Source of the DNA: Golubevia sp. BC0850
Lineage: Eukaryota > Basidiomycota > Exobasidiomycetes > Golubeviales > Golubeviaceae
Direction: 5' to 3'
Length of the DNA: 64,000 nt
Assembly: GCA_012976225.1 (NCBI GenBank)
Contig: JAAVVG010000009.1
Coordinates: 124,001 to 188,000, forward strand
Notes under the pieces: generated by a model
What the model saw: the letters and a program-made list of their open reading frames with translations, nothing else
Databases searched by the model: none
Told to the model about the DNA's origin: nothing
Made by a program: the position numbers and the translations under genes
In this document: piece by piece, positions 55,556-64,000 of the stretch
How the letters are laid out: each line of letters begins with the position of its first letter
How positions within the stretch are numbered: position 1 is the first letter of the stretch

Positions 55556-57941
55556 GATAGAGAATGAAAGGAAAGGAGGGCTTGACTAGAGATAGAGTAA
55601 AGAGAGGTTCGAGGTATGAGAAGCGGAGGGACTTGGATTGAATGTTAGGTTTTAACAAAGATGATATTACTTCAGGAGTACGACCATCTTTACTTTATGG
55701 ATTTAATTTGCCTTTGAGGTTGATCAAGTTTACTGTCGAGAACTTAAAGATTACTTTCAGAAGAAGAGAGGATGGAAGGAGGATCGTTGGAGAGGGGTCT
55801 CAAGATAAGCGCATGTAGCCATTCAGAAATGTCTTCGGCGATTTTTGCTTGTGAGTGAATGGAATCGGAACGATTAACGATACAATCTTCCTTTTCCTTC
55901 TCTCAACCTTCAAGATCCATTTGAATACCTTTTGACCTCTGAACAAACTTTGAAACCAATCATAGGCCTCTCACTGAGCTCAGGCATCTTCGTTCCCCCT
56001 CCTTCTCCTCCAGAGATAAGCAATTGACACTATCAAATGGAGGAAACCTCCCCTGAATTTCGAGCGACTGGCTGACTCAAGTCAGATCAAGACTAAATCG
56101 AAATCGACAAGCCTTTGAAAGAAGTGAGGTAACGAGGTAGAATCGAGTCAGTCGATACCCAGACCCATACAGCGATGTATGTTACTAGGTTCCCGTAAGG
56201 AGAGGGAAGAGGTCAATTGGATTTCCAATCAAAGAAAGTGACCAAAAAATTGGTCTTTCATCCTTATGTTGGGATCCATGTGTTCACGTCTGCAAGTCGT
56301 TCGTCGAGTCAAAGGATTGTGACGACGCCGGTAAATCATGGACCCTCAGAATCTGATTGTCCCAAAGTACTAGAAAACATCTTCACGAGTAGACTGAGAG
56401 TAATGAAAGAAAACTGAAAGAGTCTAACGAAAGAGAGCTGCCAGTAACTTTCAGTCCTCTGAGTTCAAGAAAGTCTTTCCTGACTCTTCATTCAAACCTC
56501 GGTCTTTCCAAGCCTCCTTTCCATCATTGAAAGAGGCAAAATCTGGTACGAGCCACAATCTACTCAGTGCCACCCCTTCCCGTTTCAAAATAGAGAGATC
56601 GAAAGTTGAACTGTCGACGTTGAGATGGCTGTGCTGCTTCTCTATACTTAGTTGAGAAGAGTTCTCCCTCCCCTCGCTCTCAATAAAAGTTTGCTAGGGA
56701 CTTGTGGCCTAATTTGATATTCTATCGACCTGAAGTTTAGGAACCAATTGATTGGAGATCTTTCAGGTTTCAACTTCGAACGAACGATTTAAGGGAAACA
56801 AAGAAGGAGGTCCTGCGTATCGTCAAAAATTTCTCCTTGTCCACCGGCTATGTCTCATCCGCTCAGTCCCCAAGAAATCTAAATTCAACATTCTGACTGA
56901 TCACTTGTGTCACTCCAATGATAGGAAGAGTTCTCGACCAAGGGAAGGGGCAATGACCCCCAGTTCTAATCCCATCATTCAACCTCAGACTAACTCATTT
57001 AAGTTCGACTCATGTTTAAGTACTTCAATTGGTTCGGCTCTATTCTCATTTGGACTTTGGACTGCCATTGCCTTTTCTCTTTTAGCTAGCTCAACAAGCT
57101 TCTGTTTTTACTGTTATTTCAATCCCGTTCCCGTTTGAAAGCTTCCCCTAGTTCAATCATTCTCCCATGTCAAATTCTACTCCTAGTTCAATCTCCCGTA
57201 CCGTCCCCTACTCCTAGTTCAGTCTGTCCTCCTTCTCAACACCTTCTGCCTGCAACTCGTAGAACAATGGTGCGTCAGTTGCTATCCTGTCAACACCGCT
57301 CTTAGATGCTTCACTGATGGGAAGAATAGGAAAGTCAAGGACTCTTCAATCAACAGCCCTTATCACCAATTCCGGAGTAGGTTCTGTACTACGGGAAACA
57401 TCACCCTGAATCGAAAAGGTGCCTGCTGTTCCCGGGGGAGAAAGAGAAGCGAAGCAAGGTTGAACTCTGGTTCCAACTCTCCCTTACCGTTTTAGTGCCA
57501 CTCTCTTCTCAATGAAGCCAATGACTCCAATGCACAACCTGGAGACCACCATCTTGCCGCTTCATTTTTTCTAGTTCCATACCAACTTCGAGTGCAATAC
57601 TAACTGCAGACAAGTCGCGAGTCAACTTTTTGCAATCTGCCTATCTTCTACTGGCTCACCCCCGTGACAGTAGCTGACTTTTTCTTGTGCTTGCATCTGG
57701 TTGTTGTGTCTCCCCTCTTAGACCTTCCTCATATCACAAAACATTAGACAAAAATGATTCCGAGAGTTTTTCTGGTCTAAAGTATTTATTGTACACACCA
57801 CAAGTCGGATCGAAAAGTAGTTCTACATCGAAAGATTGCGATTTCTCTTCTCCAAATGATTTTCAAGACGACAAGTGAAGAAAGACAGGGGCAAATCTGT
57901 GGTTCTAAAGTGGAGTCAAATACTTTGAAAAGTATCATGCT
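55556..57941. other. 2.4-kb gene-poor region
   Basis: Divergent to neither flank: the NAA50-like promoter is at its left end and the dehydrogenase 3' end at its right. Only one small membrane-type ORF is suggestive (listed separately). Near 57145-57210 the phrase ctcctagttcaatc / ctagttcaatcattctccc / ctcctagttcagtctg recurs three times, a short imperfect repeat. Confidence 0.4.
56953..57138 (+). CDS. Small single-span membrane ORF, faint Mic10 likeness
   Basis: A 61-codon frame starting MTPSSNPIIQPQTNSF, then KFDSCLSTSIGSALFSFGLW and TAIAFSLLASS, ending NPVPV. A polar start, the FDxCLS step and one hydrophobic span recall the N-terminal half of the MICOS protein Mic10 (WDxCLS...). The Gly-rich GxGxGxG pattern and the second span are missing, so it may be an exon, a relic or chance. 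Confidence 0.2.
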   Translation: MTPSSNPIIQPQTNSFKFDSCLSTSIGSALFSFGLWTAIAFSLLASSTSFCFYCYFNPVPV

Positions 57942-59592
57942 TTAGACTTTGATTACGACCTTTCCCGTGTGAGAGCCACTCCATCTGGGTAGAGGAAGTG
58001 GGTGGAAAACGGAAGCAGTGGAGAGATGTCTGTCATCGGTCAATGTCGATCTCTGTTTGATTTCTCAGCGAACGACGTTCTCGCTTGAGAGACATTGACT
58101 GCACGGAAGGATCACGAACTCACTGGTATTCGTATGCCTTTTGAGCATCTTCGAACTCGAAAACTTTGCCAATGATTCGTTTAATTTTTTCAGCTTCCAA
58201 AAATTTGGTCATCGCTTCGAATTGTTCGCGAGAGCCAACTAGCACCGAGCGCTGTTTAGTGCAACAGATACAGGAAATAAAGTCATTAAAGGGTAGAGAG
58301 AGTCAGCAATTCTCAAGGGAAAAGAAAGAGTAGGAGAGAGAGACACTCACGTAAATAGAGCCAGAAGTATGAACCAAACCTGGAACATTCGGACCTTCAC
58401 CTCCACTAGCAAGGAAGCCAATGTTAGAAACGATACCCCCTCTCCCGACAGAAGCAAAGGATTTCTCGAGGGTACCGACACCACCTACTTATATGATATT
58501 ATCGGCACCTTCTCCTCTAGAGACCTTCAAAACTTCTAGATCCCAATCTGTATTCTTTTTGTAATTAAAAGTTAGAAGTAAGTGCTTCAAATGATCAGGA
58601 ATCGAATCTCTTATGATCTTGAGCTTATCATCTGAAGAAGAAGTGATGATACAACGAGCGCCTGAATGGACTGCAATCTGAGCAACGAAGACCGAGACTC
58701 CACCAGTACCTTGTGATACTACCAATTGGTCCGTTTTCAGAGCATATAGACCATACAGAGTATTCCAGGCAGTCACTGCTGCACAAGGTAAAGTTGACGC
58801 ATCTTCATAAGAGAAATGAGATGGGACCTTGACTAATGAATAATCTGGGAGCTGGGCGGAAAAAACAATCGAACGGGAGAGAAAAAATGCTTCAGAATCG
58901 ATAATTCCATTTCACATTGTTTGGGTGCTTGTTGATATCTCTTGAGTCCTCAAAGGAAGAGTTAGAAGGAATCTTGGAAAAAGCCAACTCGAGTCTTGGA
59001 CCCTCCACTCACCACTTTCCATTGAGTCAACATTCCATCTAAGTCACCAGCTAAAACACTGGGTTGCTCTTTGATAGTAGGGACAACTCCCTTGAGATGG
59101 AGTTGGGTGAACATCGACATGACTCTGTCTCCCATCTTCCATCCAGTGACGTTTGGTCCCACTTCGGTAATAATACCTGCTCCATCAGATGTAGTGATGA
59201 AGGGTCTTCTTAAGATTTCAGCGGGATAAGTTCCCATGAGCATCCCCAGATCACGACTGTGGGAGAGAAGCGGAGAAAATCAGAGAGGATGGATGACGTT
59301 GAGAACGAGGAGGACTCGAGTCAGTAAATAGTCAGGTGGTCAATGTCTAAGTTCGTTTACGACAACAAGCAGAGAGAGCAGAAGTCTTGATTGAACATTC
59401 CCCTAAACAGAGAGCCTTGTTTGACTGCTCTTCTCTTCACTCTTTTACTGACTAGTTTAAAGAGCATGCCTTGACGTTGACTAGAACGTCGTTTGGACCA
59501 GGGGTTCGGATTGGACCGGATTGGATTTGGAGGCATTCGAAACCTTTCCTATCCGAGTGTTGCGGAAGCTGGTAGAATTGATGAGAAGTCAT
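57942..59592 (-). pseudogene. Zinc-independent alcohol-dehydrogenase-like (MDR family) gene with one in-frame stop
   Basis: Five exons fit in phase: 59592-59453, 59256-59013, 58851-58351, 58251-58124 and 57984-57942, for 351 codons. The N-terminal GroES-like fold reads GPNDVLVNVKACSLNYRD, SDGAGIITEVGPNVTGWKMG, DRVMSMFTQLH. The NAD(P)-binding part reads LPCAAVTAWNTLYG, VVSQGTGGVSVFVAQIA, HSGARCIITSSSDDK, and the end is HTGKVVIKV. A TAA at 58491-58489 falls exactly where relatives read (D)xxxEVGG, between GEGADNII and VGGVGTLEKSFASVGRGG. Nothing else is broken. Relatives reduce or oxidise quinones or alcohols with NADPH. One stop in an otherwise sound gene suggests very recent loss, a polymorphic null or a base error. 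The first intron donor is GTCAGT. Confidence 0.75.
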
Positions 59593-61008
59593 GGTGAGGT
59601 GTGGCGGCGGGTCGAAGAGAAAATAAGTGAAGTCAAAGCCAAAGGCGGTAGGTAAACAGCGTACAAAACAGCAAGCAACAATTTTCCTTTTCTCTTCTTG
59701 GATATTTATATATATATATGGACTTGGTTCGAAGCTAAGGTGGCGAGACCACAGGCGAGATAAGGCAACAACCTGTCGGCTGACGCGCTGACGGCTGTGA
59801 ATCGTTCGCATCAAAACCGTGCCTCCAGGCTCTTCTATATACAAGAGTCAAACAAGAGCCACTTTTCCAATTTTGGAATGAGTAAGAGTGTTGGTTGTTG
59901 CCAAAAAAACGATTTGAAGTTTGAACTTATACGAGAGAAAGACAAGAGAAGCTCGAAGTAAAAAAACCTCCTGTTCCCTCCTTTCCACCCATCCCATCTT
60001 CAAAGCCAACAACTACTTCCCGATGATTTCCTCTACTCACTTTCTCTCTCCCTCTTTCCATCCACTTTCGATCGCATTCCATCTTCGATCCATCCATCTC
60101 ATTCGAAAGTCCATCGATCAATAACCGTATCACCATATCCTTCCAGTTTCTTTCGACTTGATTTCAGCTTCTCTCTCCTTGTTAACCACACTGGAGATGG
60201 TATCATTTCCAACTGAAGATTTGTTCTCTCGGACTGGGAGATGCTGAGCGACCAAAGAGACTTGGAACATCAGATTCATGGCGGATGAAGATTCGAAAGT
60301 TGGAACTTCCCATCTCGACTCTTTCTCGGCTCACGGCTTTGTATTTTCCTATAGTTTTTGGGACCATCTGCCTGATCACCTGCGAGATTGTTGACACGTA
60401 GAGTATTCACTCAACTATCCTTTAGGCATTTCTGGAGGGAGTGGGGGAACATCCCTATCCAGGATTGGGATGACGATGGTGGAAAATGAGGTATCAAAGG
60501 AAGCGCTAACAGAGTGAAGGTATGAAGAATCCCTACTCTCTAGAACAGTGACTGCCAGAAAAGGCTGGGGCTAGGAGGATAGACTCAAATCGGACGTCGA
60601 ACTCGAACCTACAGCCACCGAAAGAGTGGAAAGTAAAATTACTGACGAGCAAGATACAAATATAACAACGAGAGGGAACGTGCGTGTGTGAGTGTTGGCG
60701 TGTTTCAGATCGAGAGCGAGAAACAAAGAGGCAAAAGTACAAGGGAAAGACAGAGCAAAAACAACGAGAAGTCATTAAGAGTAAGCAGTTGAGGAAAGAG
60801 GAGGGGGGGGGGATCGAAAACGAGTGATCACTCTTCGCAAGCCCATAGATGGTGGTAAGTGATAAGGAGGGAAGAGAATGAGTGTTGAGAAGGCGAAAGT
60901 GGGGAGAGGTCTTGTTAGAAAGGGAAAGGGTGGGGGGATCGACCTTGCAATTTGAATCTCGGGTTTCGGATCTCGGGTTACGAAATGAGATTGAAGACTA
61001 GATCGCAA
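59593..61008. other. Intergenic region between the dehydrogenase and PKA
   Basis: Dehydrogenase promoter at the left and PKA 3' UTR at the right. Pyrimidine-rich tracts near 60040 and short frames have no recognisable domain; a G run (ggggggggg) lies near 60803. Confidence 0.45.
59703..59719 (-). promoter_or_regulatory. TATA-rich element of the dehydrogenase gene
   Basis: An alternating TATATA stretch ending in TATAAATA on the minus strand, about 110 bp upstream of the ATG at 59592. Confidence 0.5.
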
Positions 61009-63798
61009 TTAAAAATCAGGGAACTGGTGGAAAGAAAGTGGAGAAGAGTCAGTTGAAATTACTTAACACGACCTCCAACGCGATCCAAGTCCCCTTCTCC
61101 CTGCACCATACAATTCAACTCACCAAATGCTTATAAGGATCCTTAGCATCACTCCTATCAACCCCAATTAATCCAGGCATTGATTCCGGGTCAGCATTAG
61201 GATAATCAGCGAAATTACAAGTATCATCCGGACTTCTGATCCTAGGAATGATAGGAGCTCTAATCTTCTTAGAAGAGAGAGCTTCCCATTGGACTCCATG
61301 AAACCAATAATGATTTTTGACATCTTGAGATCCATTGGCTAGATTTCCCAACCTTCTAGTCCTATCTGTAGTTAAAAGTTGACGAATCAAATCTCTAGAA
61401 ACTGCATCGATGTGAGGAGGAAAACTGAATTTTCCGATTAGAATCTTTTCGTAGACTCCAAAAGGGTTGTCTTCGAAGAATGGAGGATATCTGCGTTGGA
61501 GAGTGGAGAAGGGACAAGAGGGATTAATGAGAATTTGGTCGGTGAGGGAGGAACTTGAACGCATGCCATCGAATCTCTCGTTCTCCTTCAAGTTCGTTCA
61601 GGAAACGAAACTCACCCTGCTAGCATCTCATACATCAAGACCCCCAAAGACCACCAATCAACAGGTTTTCCATGTCCTTTACTCTGAATGATCTCAGGAG
61701 CCAAATATTCAGGAGTTCCACACAAAGTCCAAGTTCTACCATCTGGAATATGTTTTGAGAAACCGAAATCTGTAATCTTGATATAACCATCTGCATCCAA
61801 AACCAAATTTTCAGGTTTAAGATCTCGATAAATGATATCTTTGGAATGTAAATCACTGATAGAAAGAACTAGCAGAGAAATATAAAACCTAGCAACGTCA
61901 ACCGGGAATCTTCTAGCTTTTCTTAGATGAGAGAAGATTTCACCTCCTTGAGCGTACTCCATTAACATATAACAGTTCTTTGAATCTTGGAAAGTAGAGA
62001 AAAGATCGACTGTAAATGGATGAGGACCTTTTGCTAGGATCGATCTTTCGTTATTAATGTGTTCTACCTGTTTCAGCTTAACTACTTGAGCTTTGTTAAG
62101 AACTTTCATTGCATAATAAGCTTTTGGAGAAGTCTTGTCTTCAAGCTTGTGTTTGACTAAGAGAACTCTTCCAAAAGTACCTGTACCCAAAGTGTCTAGA
62201 GCTTCGAAATCCGTTAGACGGTAGAAGGACCTGCGACCAGGAGCTAAAGCGTGAGAAACCCCAACTCCCGATGGGACTTCCAGAGCAGTAGTGTCTTTAG
62301 GAGATATTTTAATTTGAGAAGAGGTACTTGCATCGTAAGAATCCTTGAGCGTCTTGGCGTCAACTTTGATAGAGATTGGAGAGACTGTCGAAATAGAATT
62401 GATAATTGAGCTAGTGATGACAGGGTTTTCTAGAGTAGAACTTGGAAGTCCAGAAGAGATAGGCATTGGCGGAGACATTGAAGTGTCACTTGAAGATGGT
62501 TCCTCCTCTCGAGGCTCTTGAGTCTTCTCCTTGAGATTCCTCGTAGAAGTTTGAGTCTTCGAACTCTCCTTCTTTCCAATTATAGATTCGGAACTTGCTC
62601 GAGCTTGACTAGCCAAATCTGGAGTTGGAGCTCTACTTGAAATGCTACTTCCCATTCCAAGCCTATGAAATCCGATTCCCATCTCACTTGCTTTTGAATC
62701 CGCACTATCCATAGAGCTTCTCAATCCAGAAGACCTCCTCCTCAGTGATTGAACCGAACTCGTCGAAGCTTCAGCTACATTAGAAGCAGTAGTTGAGATT
62801 CCTGCTTCTGCAGGACTATTCTCATCCTTCCTCCCAGGTTCTCCTCCTAACCTTCTACCAACTTCTTGACCTTGACCTCTCATCTTTGCTTCGTTGAGTT
62901 TCTTAAGAGCTTCATTCTCACCGCCATAGTTCTGAGAAATGATAGAGCTTCCACTTCCACTTGAAGAGCTCTTGTGGCTTCCTTTCCTTCCTCTCATGCT
63001 AAACCTAGCTACCAAACTTGGGGGTAATCTTCCACCTGGGAAACTTTGAGCTGGTGACCATCCTTCATCATCTTTCATTGGAGGATGTTGACCATCGAAT
63101 CCCTCTCCTTCATTCGAAACCTGCCAACCAGGACTGACGCCACTGACATTTAGGCCCACTGTTGGATCAGAACCGATAGAGTCGAGTCCAACCCGTCGAG
63201 TTGGGAGGATAGAAGTTGAAGAGGAAGAGGAGGAAGAAGGGGAGGTAGGAGTGTAAGATGATTGATTGGGTGGTTGGGAAGAGTGAGTGGAATCACTGGG
63301 CCGAAACTCGCATTGGTCGTTTGAATCCCGTAAAGTTGTGGAAGTTGAATTTGAGCTACTAGGAGTATTGTTTTTATTTGACTGATTATTAGAAGGTCCA
63401 GAAATTGAATTTGAGGTAGTACTTGCTGAATTGGAGTGATGATTCTGCCTTGCATTTCCAGCCATGGCTAAACCCCCAACAAAAGTTTGAAGACCATGAA
63501 CAAAACTTCTAGCTCTCGAAGTGGTTGGAGGTGTAATTGATTTCTCCATTGAATGATTGACATTACTAGAATTTAAAGGTAAAGGATTTGTAGGCGTAGT
63601 AGGAGAATTAGATGGAGAAGGGGATCTAGACCTTGTAGATGATTTCAGCTTGGCAAAGATTGGTGATTTGAAGGAATCAATTTTAGCTGTAGAATTTGAT
63701 GAAGTTGAAGATGCTGTAGTTGGTCTACGATTGATTGGAGGAGATCTGGCTTGGGTTGAGGCTGCGTCAGAGGCAGCTGATCTTGGTCTTTTGGCCAT
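61009..63798 (-). CDS. cAMP-dependent protein kinase catalytic subunit (PKA)
   Basis: An AGC-family Ser/Thr kinase controlled by cAMP through its regulatory subunit. Exons 63798-61616, 61490-61124 and a 15-base last exon 61023-61009 give 854 residues. About 520 N-terminal residues are Ser/Thr/Asn-rich and probably disordered, as in several fungal PKAs. The kinase domain starts near 527: glycine loop GTGTFG (about 538-543), Lys in YYAMKVL (about 565), [12 protein letters not shown], catalytic loop [12 protein letters not shown] in KITDFGFSK (about 676-678), activation loop [14 protein letters not shown] with the PDK1-site Thr, and [13 protein letters not shown]. The C-lobe continues [17 protein letters not shown]. 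The AGC tail reads [12 protein letters not shown] and ends FPDF, close to the FxxF hydrophobic end typical of PKA. Tpk or Pka1 would be fitting names. Confidence 0.93.
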
Positions 63799-64000
63799 CT
63801 TGGGTGGCAGGAGAGGAAAAGGTGGGTGGAGTTGGGGAAATTGAGGGATGGGCAGCAGCGAGCTTCTTCAAATTGAATGAATTCTTGATCTTGAAGATCT
63901 CTTGTCGAATTGTCTAGAATTGATATTCAAGTGCTTTGGGAGGAAGTTGGTCCAAAGGAAGAAGAGGAGGAGCCAGTTGCGATGGAAGGGAGAGAGATTC

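Noticed and set aside
1-64000. Mobile elements, virus-like elements, CRISPR arrays
   Set aside because: No reverse transcriptase, integrase, transposase or capsid-like coding sequence, no long terminal repeats, and no regularly spaced repeats were seen.

Overview
The window is nuclear DNA from a fungus. Genes are cut by many short introns (mostly 50-150 bp, donors overwhelmingly GTGAGT or GTAAGT). Gene content includes a methanol-oxidase-type GMC oxidoreductase, a METTL14-type m6A factor, a long-tailed PKA catalytic subunit and many F-box/LRR genes. Together these point to a basidiomycete; a Pucciniomycotina-type yeast or mould is my guess, not something the sequence proves. I saw no retroelement, DNA transposon, CRISPR array, tRNA or rRNA.

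Layout. 0-4 kb: a duplicated scrap of an F-box/LRR gene, a small secreted protein, and the larger F-box/LRR gene with broken frames. 4.3-9.6 kb: ribosomal protein eL43 with two unusually long introns, then a 15-exon alcohol oxidase. 10.4-22.8 kb: Ctf4 (replisome hub), Ku80 (DNA end binding) and a METTL14-like protein. 23-29 kb: an F-box protein with a Cys-rich tail, a small coiled-coil protein and ERO1. 29.2-34.6 kb: a seven-exon gene whose N-terminus looks like the TPP1/Tpz1 shelterin OB fold, followed upstream by the mitochondrial t6A enzyme Qri7. 34.6-41 kb: gene-poor, holding the U6 snRNA and decayed LRR genes. 41-48 kb: NDUFB9 and a CUE1-like protein sharing a 126-bp divergent promoter, an intact F-box gene, and an LRR gene with two in-frame stops. 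47.5-64 kb: cytosolic isoleucyl-tRNA synthetase, a giant NAA50-like acetyltransferase, a 2.4-kb gene desert, an alcohol-dehydrogenase-like gene with one nonsense codon, and the PKA catalytic subunit.

Most genes are unrelated housekeeping genes. Two themes stand out. First, chromosome-end and replication biology: Ctf4, Ku80 and the TPP1 candidate lie within 22 kb. Second, an F-box/LRR family is in rapid turnover: two intact members, one member with two stops, and at least four broken or fragmentary copies. The TPP1/Tpz1 candidate, the split-fold NAA50 protein and the F-box/LRR graveyard are the best leads. Exon structures were joined by eye from splice signals and reading phase; the first exon of Ctf4 and the last exon of NDUFB9 remain unresolved.
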